From Streptomyces sp. NBC_01750 (GTDB lineage: Bacteria > Actinomycetota > Actinomycetes > Streptomycetales > Streptomycetaceae), in contig NZ_CP109137.1 in the NCBI RefSeq assembly GCF_035918095.1, positions 8,248,001 to 8,312,000 of the forward strand: 64,000 bases of DNA, read 5' to 3'. A model generated the notes under the pieces. It was not told the origin of the DNA. It saw nothing but the letters and a program-made list of their open reading frames with translations, and did not search any database. Below, one piece after another: positions 39,042-47,741 of this stretch. The translations under genes were made by a program, and so were the position numbers. Each line of letters starts with the position of its first letter. The stretch's first letter is position 1.

Positions 39042-39591
39042 GTGGACTGGGGGACGCTCGTCGCGGCGGTCAGTGGTGGCTCTCTTGCCATTTCCGGCAC
39101 CGTTCTGGCTGACTATCTGCGCCATCGCCATGAAAACGACCGCGGAGTCGGGGCACGGCGGCGGGCTGCGTACATCGAGTTCATCGGAGCCGCTGGGGTG
39201 TGTCACGCGCGGTTGCGCCAGATCGCGCAAGCCCCCGGTGCCGAAGCCGACCTGGACGCGGCCACCCGCGCGGCGCTGAGCGATTCCGCGATCTATGAGG
39301 TGCGGGAACGGCTGTTCATCGATGCGACCGCCGCCCGTCGCCGGCGCCGGGCAGGTGATGTTCGAGCAGCTCCGTGCGCTTCAGCGGGCGGTTGCGGCAG
39401 GGGCTTCGTCGGCATCACCCGCCTTCCACGATGTCTCCCACCCTTACATCGAGGCGGTCTGGACCTATCGGGTCGCCGTACGCAAGGAGCTTGAAGGCCA
39501 GTCCCTCAAGCCCGGGGTTTTCGGATGGGACGGGTGGGATGGCAGGGACCGGTGCCCGATATGCCAAGGCGCGGTCGCTGCCGGAGGGTAA
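39042..39591 (+). pseudogene. Small membrane-associated hypothetical protein, frameshifted
   Basis: The first frame (GTG 39042) gives a hydrophobic N-terminal helix (LVAAVSGGSLAISGTVLADYL), a basic/charged segment and the helix YEVRERLFIDATA. It then degrades into Arg-rich sequence at about 39336. The continuation appears in the next frame: GAGQVMFEQLRALQRAVAAG, HDVSHPYIEAVWTYRVAV, to a stop at 39591. The two halves join if one base is removed in the run of GCC/CGCC near 39333-39345. The full product resembles a common Streptomyces helical membrane-linked family of unknown function. Either a real frameshift mutation or a sequencing error. Confidence 0.65.
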
Positions 39592-39675
39592 GGGGAAGCG
39601 GACGATCCGGGGCAGGGGCGCAGCCTTCTCAGCCGCCGCTGAACCATCTGCGAGGCGGCGCAGTCGGTACCTGGC

Positions 39676-40587
39676 TCACCCTCCGCCCGTGTGAAGCGAA
39701 TTGAGGCGGACCAGTTCGTCCGCGGAGAGCCGCAGCGCACCCGCGGCCATGTTGTCGACGAGGTGGTCCGGATTGCCGGTGCCAGGGATGGCCAGCACGT
39801 GCGGTCCTTGCTGCAGCGTCCATGCCAGCCGGACCTGCGCGGCCGTCGCGCCGTGCGCGCGTGCGACGGCGAGTATCTCTTCGCTGTCGGTGGCGCTCGC
39901 ACCTGCGTCGCGCCCGGCACTGGCGATCGCGTAGAACGGTACGAAAGCGATGCCCTGCTCCCCGCAGGTGCGCAGGAACTCGTGGGCCTCGGGCCCTGCG
40001 CCGACGCCGTAGGGGTTCTGCACGCAGACCACCGACGTGATGGTCCGGGCCTCGGCGAGGTGTTCGGGCGTGACGTTGGAGATGCCCAGGTGGCGGATCA
40101 GCCCGGAGTCGCGCAGGCCGGCCAGCGCGCCGAAGTGCTCGGCGATCGAGCCGGTTGCCTTGCTTCGTGGGATACGCAGGTTCACCAGGTCGAGGTGGTC
40201 ACGGCCGAGCTGGCGCAGGTTCTCCTCGACCTGGCCGCGCAACTGCTCCGGCGTGGCCCACAGCCACTCGCCCGACGGGTCCCGGCCCGGCCCGACTTTG
40301 GTGGTGATGACCAGGTCATCCGGGTACGGGGCCAGTGCGCGGTTGATCAACTCGTTGGCGGAGCGCAGCGCTGAGAAGTAGAACGCGGCGGTGTCGATGT
40401 GGTTCACACCGAGCTCGACCGCGCGGCGCAGCACGCTGATCGCCCGGCCACGATCGCTCGGGACGCCGTTCCCGAACGCCGGGCCGTTCTGCGTCAGGCG
40501 CATCGCGCCGAACCCGATGCGGTTGACCGTGAGGTCGCCGAGTTTCCAGGTGCCCGCGGCCGCCGCGGTGATCGTTTCTTCGGTCAT
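39676..40587 (-). CDS. Aldo/keto reductase
   Basis: 303 residues with the (beta/alpha)8 fold of the aldo/keto reductase family. Motifs: NRIGFGAMRLTQNGPAFG, HIDTAAFYFSALRSANELI (catalytic Asp/Tyr region), ITTKVGPGRDPSGEW (Lys) and LGISNVTPEHL; the C-terminal NADPH site is AIPGTGNPDHLVDNMAAG. It reduces small aldehydes or ketones with NADPH; the substrate is unknown. ATG 40587 fits the family start but has no clear ribosome site, so a leaderless start is possible; an upstream in-frame start at 40656 adds 23 atypical residues. It is a single gene. Confidence 0.9.
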   Translation of the reverse strand: MTEETITAAAAGTWKLGDLTVNRIGFGAMRLTQNGPAFGNGVPSDRGRAISVLRRAVELGVNHIDTAAFYFSALRSANELINRALAPYPDDLVITTKVGPGRDPSGEWLWATPEQLRGQVEENLRQLGRDHLDLVNLRIPRSKATGSIAEHFGALAGLRDSGLIRHLGISNVTPEHLAEARTITSVVCVQNPYGVGAGPEAHEFLRTCGEQGIAFVPFYAIASAGRDAGASATDSEEILAVARAHGATAAQVRLAWTLQQGPHVLAIPGTGNPDHLVDNMAAGALRLSADELVRLNSLHTGGG

Positions 40588-40886
40588 GAGAGGAGTCTGC
40601 GTCAGACGGCCCTCGGAGCGCCCGGCGGCGGCAACAACCTGCCAGAAGCAACGCATCGGCTCGCGAGAGGGAACGTTGTCACCGTGACAGCGCGGACGGT
40701 GGTGCGGATACGGGCGTGGCCAAGGTCCACCCTGGTCGACCCCGGGGCAGGGCGCGGCATTTGGCGCTCGGCGCTGCCGGCGGATCTGCCGCGCACGTGC
40801 GAGGCCGCTACGCGTCCGCGGCCGCCAGCGGCTGACTGCCGACGCCCCCCAGTAGCGCCGGGGCGCCCACCGCAGCCCTGGGCAGA

Positions 40887-41348
40887 TCAGGACTGCTCGG
40901 AGGATTCCGGGATCAGATGCATCGCCGCCTCTTCCGCCGAGGAGGCGCCGTCGATGCCCACATCCGTAGCGACCAGGTCCTTCTCCAGGCCGGAGTGGGC
41001 GCCCTCATCCGGGGCCACAAGCCGCCCGGCGCGCTCGTCCCCGACCTCGTCGTCGATCAGTTCGCCGTCCGTGTCCCACGCGTCCCCCAGCCCGTCGCCC
41101 GCGGGCGTACTGACGTCTGGCGCTTCCTCGGCCAGCCGTTCATCAAGGCTCTCTCCCCGGCGCTGTTCCGCCGCGGTGGTGCCTATCCGCTCCACGGCCC
41201 ACGGCCTCTCCGGCGGGGAGTACCCCTCGGACAGGATCTGCAGCGCGGGATCCTCGAGAGTGTCCTCGGCGTCCAGCAGCCCGGCATCGTCCTGCACCTC
41301 GGACCCGTCCGGCTGGTAGACCTCGTCACCCATGGAGCTCTCGGTCAT
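40887..41348 (-). CDS. DUF5709-family acidic protein
   Basis: 153 residues, very acidic, recognised as DUF5709: GDEVYQPDGSEVQDDAGLLD and DTLEDPALQILSEGYSPPER, then PWAVERIGTTAAEQRRGESL and DERLAEEAPD. The family is common in Streptomyces and near relatives; no function is known to me. It is cytosolic and probably partly disordered. ATG 41348 is preceded by GAGGAGG. It is divergent from the lipoprotein gene at 41651. Confidence 0.88.
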   Translation of the reverse strand: MTESSMGDEVYQPDGSEVQDDAGLLDAEDTLEDPALQILSEGYSPPERPWAVERIGTTAAEQRRGESLDERLAEEAPDVSTPAGDGLGDAWDTDGELIDDEVGDERAGRLVAPDEGAHSGLEKDLVATDVGIDGASSAEEAAMHLIPESSEQS

Positions 41349-41650
41349 GTCTCCTCCTCACGGCCCCGTACTTTCAGTCTCCGCCAGGCTGCGGCGCCGG
41401 GCGCCCCGTGGCGAGCCGTTCCACAAGCCCGATGCCGGCGGACAAGTGCGATGCGGTTCAAGCCGTCCGGCAAGCCCTACGCCAATAAGGCTACGACCAC
41501 GACCGCCTGCGGCGACCACACGAAAGGACGTACAAGCTTCTGGAAATCTTCCGAAGCGCGCCGGCTGAGGCCGACGGTTAGCATGCGGAACGAGGCCCTC
41601 AATTGCGAGATGCGGGGATCGCGGCCGTCGATCTGGCTGGAGGCTCCATC
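41349..41650. other. Divergent promoter region
   Basis: About 300 nt between the DUF5709 gene and the serine hydrolase-like lipoprotein gene. It should hold both promoters. The right half is less GC-rich (CCTACGCCAATAAGGCTACG near 41467). No gene or strong repeat is seen. Confidence 0.4.
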
Positions 41651-42826
41651 GTGCGTAGTCCGAAGACCGTGACCCTCATCTGCCTGCAGGTGCTTTTGGG
41701 AGCTTCGCTGGCGGGCTGTGCCTTCACTGAGGCCGAAAGTGCGGCGAAGGCATGTCCGTCCGACCAGATCTCTGAAGGCGGCACGTGCATTGCGGGCGAC
41801 ACTGCCGAATTCACCGAGAAGCAGGTTGAAGACTCCCTGAAGAAGTACAAACTCACCGCAGCCATGGCAGGGGTATGGGTCGATGGCAAAAAGATCTCGA
41901 CCGTCGCTTCAGGGGAGTCGATGACGGGCATTCCGGCTTCGAAGGACATGCATTTCCGGATCGGGTCGGTTGCTATTCCCTATTTGACGACCGAAATTCT
42001 CAAGCTCGTCGATGAGGGAAAGGTCAAGCTTGACGACAAGATTTCTCGGTGGCGCCCCGAACTTCCGCACGCGGACGAGATCACACTGAAGATGCTGGCC
42101 TCTACCACCTCGGGATACGCGGACTACGTCACAGATCCCAAGTTCGTGGCTGAACTCTACAAGAATCCGTTCCGGCAGTGGACGGCGGAAGAACTGGTGG
42201 ACATCTCCGTCTCCAAGCCCCTCGTGAAAAAACCGGGAACGGGTTTCGTATACTCGCACGCCAATTGGGTGATCCTTGGTGACATCATCTCGAAAGTGGA
42301 GAAGAAACCCCTGGCGGAAGTGATGCAGAATAACATCCTGAAGCCCCTCGGATTGACCCAGACCCAAATTCCGGCCACAGCGGAGATTTCCGCCCCGGTG
42401 CTGCACGCCTTCGACAACGAAAGGGACGTATTCGAGGACTCCACCTACTGGGATCCGTCATGGACGCTGGCGCCGGGATCGGTAATGACGGGAACGCTGG
42501 AAGATATGGGGAAGTCGTTTGCGGCGCTGGGCGAGGGGAAGCTGCTGACGCCCGAGTCGCACAAGGTGCAGATCACGCCTGTATCCGATGTGTCGCCCAC
42601 GACCTCCTACGCCCTCGGCGTGGCCGTTCAGAAAACCTGGCTCCTGCAGAATCCGTCGTTCGCCGGCTATCAGGGAACGGTCGCCTATCTGCCTTCCAAG
42701 AAGATCGCGATCGCGACGGTCGCGACACAGGGGATCGGCAGCGACGCCGCCAAGAATTTCAGTACCGAGCTCTTGATTTCGATCGCCGACCACGTGGTTC
42801 CGGACACCCCGTTGAGCGGCGGTTGA
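41651..42826 (+). CDS. Class C beta-lactamase-fold lipoprotein lacking the catalytic lysine
   Basis: 391 residues. The N-terminus is a lipoprotein signal with lipobox LAGC (C23). The body is the serine-hydrolase/class C beta-lactamase fold: FRIGSVAIPYL, ILKLVDEGKVKLDDKISRW, MLASTTSGYADY, GTGFVYSHANWVILGDIISK and APGSVMTGTLEDM. The first catalytic motif normally reads S-x-x-K; here S106 is followed by V-A-I, so lysine is replaced by I109. The second motif is Y-S-H, not Y-x-N. It may be a binding protein or use another base. The start GTG 41651 has GGAGGC upstream. GC is lower than in its neighbours, which hints at acquisition. It is convergent with the lst operon. Confidence 0.85.
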   Translation: MRSPKTVTLICLQVLLGASLAGCAFTEAESAAKACPSDQISEGGTCIAGDTAEFTEKQVEDSLKKYKLTAAMAGVWVDGKKISTVASGESMTGIPASKDMHFRIGSVAIPYLTTEILKLVDEGKVKLDDKISRWRPELPHADEITLKMLASTTSGYADYVTDPKFVAELYKNPFRQWTAEELVDISVSKPLVKKPGTGFVYSHANWVILGDIISKVEKKPLAEVMQNNILKPLGLTQTQIPATAEISAPVLHAFDNERDVFEDSTYWDPSWTLAPGSVMTGTLEDMGKSFAALGEGKLLTPESHKVQITPVSDVSPTTSYALGVAVQKTWLLQNPSFAGYQGTVAYLPSKKIAIATVATQGIGSDAAKNFSTELLISIADHVVPDTPLSGG

Positions 42827-42842
42827 GAAGGATCCGCCCAGC

Positions 42843-42875
42843 GGCGGCCGCAAGGCGCCGGGGCGGACGGCCGCC
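42843..42875. terminator. GC-rich hairpin between convergent genes
   Basis: GGCGGCCG (42843-42850) pairs with CGGCCGCC (42868-42875) around a 17-nt GC-rich loop, 16 nt after the lipoprotein stop and 6 nt beyond the end of the formyltransferase gene. There is no T run, so termination is only suggested by position. Confidence 0.35.
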
Positions 42876-42880
42876 GGCCT

Positions 42881-43558
42881 TCATGCCAGCGCTGCGGCAA
42901 GCTCCGGGAGGTAGCCGGCCAGGAAACCCAGGTCGGTGGCGCGCTTGAAGTTCGGGTGACTGCGGTGCTCGGGCAGACGGGCCAGTGCCGCGCGGCCGAA
43001 GTAGCCGCCGTCGGCGCCCAGGGGCCGGGTGGGCTCGCCGGTCCAGTCGGGGTCGGCGGCGGCGAGTGGCAGGCAGCGCTTGAACAGGTTGTGGCAGGTT
43101 TCCAGACCGCGGCGGAGCACCACGTGGTACGGGTCGTCCGGGCCGATCGGATAGGGCTCGGCGGCCAGGGTCCTGCCCGTGTCGATGCCCTCGTCCACCA
43201 GGTGGAGTGTCGCGGCGAACTCTCGATCGCCGCGCAGTATCGCGTACACCAGAGCCACCTCGGGCAGCCCACGGTAGGCGGGTAGCGGGCCGTGGTGGAT
43301 GTTCAGGATGCGCAGCCCGGTGGAGAGCACCGGAGCGCGGAAAATCATCCGGTTGTTGACCGACCAGACAAGGCCGTCCGTGCTGGCGTCGGCCAGTTCT
43401 CCGGCGACCGCGTTGACGTCCGCGGCTGCCAGGAAGGGCACGTCGGGCGAAGCCGTCAGCGCGGCGGCGGGGCCGCAGACCAGGTCCACGGCCAGACCGC
43501 TGTCCAGTGTGTGCTGTATGGCGCGCCGGAGCAGCGCGCCCTCACCGACGAAGATCAC
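42881..43558 (-). CDS. lstF: LstF-like N-formyltransferase
   Basis: 225 residues with the formyl-THF hydrolase/transferase core: LRILNIHHGPLPAYRGLPEV (catalytic Asn and His) and HLVDEGIDTGRTLAA (catalytic Asp region). It is shorter than methionyl-tRNA formyltransferase (about 310) and lacks that enzyme's C-terminal OB domain. As last gene of a lstABCDEF-ordered operon it should formylate the amino acid held by the NRPS, giving the N-formyl amino ester of lipstatin-type beta-lactones. GTG 43558 overlaps the NRPS stop. Confidence 0.85.
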   Translation of the reverse strand: MIFVGEGALLRRAIQHTLDSGLAVDLVCGPAAALTASPDVPFLAAADVNAVAGELADASTDGLVWSVNNRMIFRAPVLSTGLRILNIHHGPLPAYRGLPEVALVYAILRGDREFAATLHLVDEGIDTGRTLAAEPYPIGPDDPYHVVLRRGLETCHNLFKRCLPLAAADPDWTGEPTRPLGADGGYFGRAALARLPEHRSHPNFKRATDLGFLAGYLPELAAALA

Positions 43559-46500
43559 GACGTGCTCCGCAGGGCGTCGACGGTCTCGACGACCCGGCCG
43601 AGCGTCAGATTCTCGCTCAGGGACCCGAGCTGCGCCAGGAACTGCTGCTCCATGGCCTGTCCCAGCAGTTCGTCACCGAGCGCGGACAGCATCTCGAGGA
43701 CGGCGAGAGAGTCGCCGCCCAGCGCGTGGAAGTCGGCGGAGGCATCGAGGCGCGTGGCATCGCAGTGCAGGATGCGGGACCAGATGCCGGCGGTCACCGC
43801 CGCAGTGGAGGGTCCCGGAGCAGGTCCGGTCCCGGCGGGCGTCGTGTTCGCGGGCGCTCCCGGTGCGGCCTGCTTCCCGGGCTCCGCGCCCGCTTCGTCG
43901 AAAGGATTCGGCAGCGCATTGCGGTCGGTCTTGCCGCTGGCCGTCTCGGGCAGCCCGGGCACCGTGCACACGACCGAGGGCACCAGGTGGGAGGGCAGCG
44001 AACGTTCCAACTCTGCCCGTACGGCTGCCTCGTCGAGGACCTCCGCGCCCTCGGCAGGAACCACGTAGGCGCACAGTGCCTGCGGGCCGGCATGGTGCCT
44101 GCGGCGGGCGACCACGGCCGCCTGCGCGATGTCCGGCAGCGCGGTGAGCGCCGCCTCGACCTCACCCGGCTCGACCCTGTGACCGCGGATCTTGACCTGG
44201 CTGTCGATCCGGCCCGCGTACTCGAGCTGCCCGTCCGGCAGCCGCCGCACCAGGTCGCCGGTCCGGTAGGCGCGCCGGCCGTCCGCGAGGTAGACGAAAC
44301 GGTCGGCCGTCAGGTCGGGGCGGCCGAGGTAGCCGCGGGCCAGTTGAACACCCGTTACATACAGCTCGCCCAGCTCGCCGTCGCGCACTTCCTGCCGCTG
44401 CTCGTCCAGCACGGCCACGGAGGTGCGGTGCACCGGTACTCCGATCGGCGTTGATGCGTGTGAGGCGTCGTCGCCGACGACGGCGGCGGTACAGGCCACC
44501 GTCGCTTCGGTGGGGCCGTAGATATTGACGATCAGGCAGTCGGGCCCGAACGATGCCCGTGCCCACTGGCCGGTGCCCGTGGTGAGGTTCTCGCCGCCGA
44601 CGTGGAGCGCGCGGATGCCTGCCGGACGGAGGCCGAGCCTGGCGGCCAGTTCGAGGTGGGTCGGGGTCAGCGCCAGGGTGTTGGCCTGCCGGCCCGAGAA
44701 CATCTCACGCAGTTTGACGTGGTCGAGTTCGCCGGGCACCGGTACGACGGCCCCACCGTGCAGAAGCGGCGGAAAGATCTGCATCATCGACAGGTCGAAG
44801 CCGGGGGAGAAGGAGTACGCGACCCGGGTCTGTTCGTCGCACCGCAGGAACGGGGCTATCCAGCCGGCCACGTTGACGAGACTCCGGTGCTCGATCTGGA
44901 CACCCTTGGGCTTGCCGGTGGAACCCGAGGTGTAGATGACATAGGCCAGATCGTCCGGGCCGGGAGCGGCAGCGGTCAGGTCGTGGCGCGCCTGCTCTTG
45001 GAGCGTTGCGCGATCGCTGCCGGCATCCTCGAGGAGGATCGTTGTGCAGTCGGCCCCGCTCGCACGGCCGGCCGAGGCCGCGTCCGTCAGACAGAACCGG
45101 GCCTGCGCGTCGTGCAGCAGCTCCTTGACCCGCTGCTGCGGATTGCGGATGTCCATCGGCAGGAAAGCGGCGCCTGCCTTGAGGACACCCCAGATCCCGG
45201 CCAGGCCGAGCGCCGAGCGGTCGGCCAGCACACCCACCACCTCGCCGCGCCCGACTCCCCGGGCCAGCAGCACCGCCGCGACGGAGTCCGAGCGGCGGTC
45301 CAGATCCCTGTACGACCACGGGAGGCCGTCGCCGGTCACGGCGATTGCCTCCGGTTGCCGGGCGGCCTGCGCCCGGAACAACTGCACCACTGTGGTGTCC
45401 AGCGGCGGAAGCCCGTCAGGTCCGGGTGCGAGCAGCCGGTCGGCTGCGCCTGGCTTTCGAGGCCGGGTCACGGGCGGCGCGTACGAGACCGGTACGGCCG
45501 TGCCCAGCGCGGTCTCGATCCGGTCCAGCAGCACCTCGCAGCGCTCGCCGGCGTCCGCGGCCCCGCGGGCGGAGACCACCAGTTCGGTGTGCTCGGGCAG
45601 TTCGAGGAGCGCGATGCTGACAGGAACCAGGGGGGCATGCACCGGCAGGGCGTACACGGTCGTCGCCGCGAACTCCCCGGTACTGAATTCCTCGAGCGCC
45701 AGCCGGCCGGCGTTGGAGACGATCGCCGACGCCAGATAGCGGTGCCGGGCGTACGAGCCGGCGCGCGCAGCGCCCACCAGCGCCGCCGCTGCGGGCAGCG
45801 GCAGCCGGGCGAGCGCCGTCTCCGCCCCGGCCGCCAGTTCCTGCCGTGCGGCGAGGGCGTTGAGCAGCCGGCGGTGCACCGCATCCGTGCCGTGGCCGGC
45901 CGGGACGTCGAGGAACACCGGCAGCGCCAGGTTGGCCGTCGATGACACGGTGGGAGCGTGCCGCCGCAGATCCACCGGGACCATGATCCGGGCCGGGGAA
46001 CCACCGACGGCGCCGGCAACCGCGGTCGCCACCTTGGCGGCGAGCGCCGCGTGTCGGCCCGGAACCGCACGCCGCCGCCACACCGAGCCGCTGCCCGCCC
46101 GGCCGGCCAGCGGTGAGCGCTGGTCGAGCCCGAGACGGGGCCGCTGCCCGGTTCGGCCGAGCCTGTCCAGCAACTGGTAGTCGGCCAGGGAATCGGCGGC
46201 GCCGTGCAGCGGTTCGCCCCGCAGCGCCCGGAAGACCTCGGCGGCCCAGACCGACGCGCCCTTGAGGTCCATCACGGCGTGGGAGGCACGGAACACCACG
46301 GTGCCGGGTTCGCCGGTGAGGAGCACCACCTCGCAGCCGGGGCGGCCCTCCGAATCGGCCAGCGGACCGGTCAGCTCCGGCAGGCCCGTGAGCGTCCTGC
46401 GGTCGAAGGCCTGTCCATCGGCGACCACGATCCGCGCCGGTAGTCCACTGTCGACCCACATCCTGCCGCGGCGCACCAGCCGCGAGCCCGGGCAGGACGC

Positions 46501-46704
46501 CGAGGCCTGCGCGACGGCGCGGCTCAACTCCAGGGCGTCGATCGGGCCGGTGCCCTCGACCACCAGCTGGAGCACCAGCAGCTCGCCCAGGCGGGTGGCG
46601 GCCAGATAGGACCACTCGGTCGGGGAGACGGGCCGGCGGAAGGAGGTACGGCCCTCGGGACGGGCCCCAGGACCGATGCCCGTCGCGGCATGATGCACAG
46701 TCAT
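43555..46704 (-). CDS. lstE: LstE-like NRPS (condensation-adenylation-thiolation)
   Basis: 1049 residues, one module. The N-terminal condensation-like domain (about 1-430) has SHAVMDLKG: H142 and D146 in place of HHxxxDG, with the first His changed to Ser. The adenylation domain (about 445-950) has YTSGSTGKPKG, FDLSMMQIF, NIYGPTEAT, YRTGDLVR, GRIDSQVKIRGHRVEPGEVE and ASGKTDRNALP. The carrier domain ends the protein with GGDSLAVLEML (S999 for phosphopantetheine). In lipstatin the homologue loads leucine and forms the ester on the beta-lactone chain. ATG 46704 starts 2 nt after the reductase stop; the frame open to 47856 is an overlap. The amino acid is not proven. Confidence 0.9.
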   Translation of the reverse strand: MTVHHAATGIGPGARPEGRTSFRRPVSPTEWSYLAATRLGELLVLQLVVEGTGPIDALELSRAVAQASASCPGSRLVRRGRMWVDSGLPARIVVADGQAFDRRTLTGLPELTGPLADSEGRPGCEVVLLTGEPGTVVFRASHAVMDLKGASVWAAEVFRALRGEPLHGAADSLADYQLLDRLGRTGQRPRLGLDQRSPLAGRAGSGSVWRRRAVPGRHAALAAKVATAVAGAVGGSPARIMVPVDLRRHAPTVSSTANLALPVFLDVPAGHGTDAVHRRLLNALAARQELAAGAETALARLPLPAAAALVGAARAGSYARHRYLASAIVSNAGRLALEEFSTGEFAATTVYALPVHAPLVPVSIALLELPEHTELVVSARGAADAGERCEVLLDRIETALGTAVPVSYAPPVTRPRKPGAADRLLAPGPDGLPPLDTTVVQLFRAQAARQPEAIAVTGDGLPWSYRDLDRRSDSVAAVLLARGVGRGEVVGVLADRSALGLAGIWGVLKAGAAFLPMDIRNPQQRVKELLHDAQARFCLTDAASAGRASGADCTTILLEDAGSDRATLQEQARHDLTAAAPGPDDLAYVIYTSGSTGKPKGVQIEHRSLVNVAGWIAPFLRCDEQTRVAYSFSPGFDLSMMQIFPPLLHGGAVVPVPGELDHVKLREMFSGRQANTLALTPTHLELAARLGLRPAGIRALHVGGENLTTGTGQWARASFGPDCLIVNIYGPTEATVACTAAVVGDDASHASTPIGVPVHRTSVAVLDEQRQEVRDGELGELYVTGVQLARGYLGRPDLTADRFVYLADGRRAYRTGDLVRRLPDGQLEYAGRIDSQVKIRGHRVEPGEVEAALTALPDIAQAAVVARRRHHAGPQALCAYVVPAEGAEVLDEAAVRAELERSLPSHLVPSVVCTVPGLPETASGKTDRNALPNPFDEAGAEPGKQAAPGAPANTTPAGTGPAPGPSTAAVTAGIWSRILHCDATRLDASADFHALGGDSLAVLEMLSALGDELLGQAMEQQFLAQLGSLSENLTLGRVVETVDALRSTS

Positions 46705-46706
46705 GG

Positions 46707-47741
46707 CTACTTCACCTTCCGGATGAATTCGTCGACGCCGCCGATGCTGTCGATCCAGGCCTCCAGCCGGGCCATTCCGGCTTCGTGGTCCACCCGTGGC
46801 GCGATCAGATCCCGCCGTGCCGCAGATATGTCGTACGTCGCCGAACGGGTCAGCAGCGCCAGCGAGTACCGGGAGAGCGGTGGCGAGGAGTGTTTGGCCA
46901 ACGGCGGCAGTTTCCATGCCATGTCGGCCGTGAAGGCGATTGCGCGCAACAGGCGGTGGGAGACGCGTTTGGTCGGAGGCTTGCCGCCGAACCGCTCGGC
47001 GAGTCCGGCGAGCGTGCTCCAGATCTCCACCGGCTGCCGGTCGGCGATGAAGTACGCCCTGCCGCCGACCCCGTCGGCACGCGCGGCCCGCACACAGGCG
47101 TCGGCGGCGTTCTCGCAGTAGCACAGGGATGCGTACACCGGCCTGCCACCGGAGAGGTCGGGCAGGCTGCCCGTCATCATCTTCGCGAGCAGCCGCGGCA
47201 TGAATCCGGAGTGGTCGCGCGGGCCCCACACGGCGCGCGGGCGCAGTGCGACGGTGGTGAAGTCCGCGCGGTCCGCGGCCAGCACCAGGCGCTCCGCGGC
47301 GGCCTTGGTCTCCGAGTAGAGATTGAGGTGGCGTGCGGGGAAGGGCTCGGTCTCGTCGATGTCGAGCCGGTCGCCGCCGCGGATGCTCATCAGCGCGCTG
47401 GGGCTGCTGATGAAGACGAAGCGTCGCGCCCCGGCTTCCTGGGCCGCCGACATGAGGCGCGCCGTGCCCGAGACGTTCTCGTCCCGGAACTGGGCGCGGG
47501 TACCCCTGTCGGTGACCCGGGCCGCGCTGTGGTGCACCGCATCGATCCCGTCCATCGCCCGACGTACCGAGGCGGCGTCGCGCAGGTCGCCGTAGGAGAA
47601 CTCGACGCCCGCAACAGTGCGCAGATGGCTCAGGTCGCTCTCTTCGCGCACCAGTACCCGCACTTCGTCGCCGGCGCGGAGACAGGCGTCGACGATATGG
47701 CTGCCGAGGAACCCGGACGCGCCCGTCACCAGCACCCTCAT
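46707..47741 (-). CDS. lstD: LstD-like (OleD/3-beta-HSD family) beta-keto reductase
   Basis: 344 residues, extended short-chain dehydrogenase. Dinucleotide fold VTGASGFLGSHIVDAC; catalytic YxxxK as Y142-S-E-T-K146; the Ser of the triad in FVFISSPSALM. The sequence fits the 3-beta-hydroxysteroid dehydrogenase/OleD group, which reduces 2-alkyl-3-keto acids to the 3-hydroxy acids needed for beta-lactone closure. It overlaps the stop of the beta-lactone synthetase gene (ATGA). The C-terminal part (SSPPLSRYSLALLTR) is a membrane-associating pattern common in this family. Confidence 0.88.
   Translation of the reverse strand: MRVLVTGASGFLGSHIVDACLRAGDEVRVLVREESDLSHLRTVAGVEFSYGDLRDAASVRRAMDGIDAVHHSAARVTDRGTRAQFRDENVSGTARLMSAAQEAGARRFVFISSPSALMSIRGGDRLDIDETEPFPARHLNLYSETKAAAERLVLAADRADFTTVALRPRAVWGPRDHSGFMPRLLAKMMTGSLPDLSGGRPVYASLCYCENAADACVRAARADGVGGRAYFIADRQPVEIWSTLAGLAERFGGKPPTKRVSHRLLRAIAFTADMAWKLPPLAKHSSPPLSRYSLALLTRSATYDISAARRDLIAPRVDHEAGMARLEAWIDSIGGVDEFIRKVK

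Noticed and set aside
42881..43558. Methionyl-tRNA formyltransferase or PurN
   Set aside because: It is too short for Fmt, lacks its C-terminal domain, and is coupled to an NRPS in an lst-ordered operon.
43555..46704. Siderophore or peptide NRPS
   Set aside because: There is a single module, no thioesterase, no transport or MbtH gene nearby, and OleA/OleC/OleD-like partners are present.
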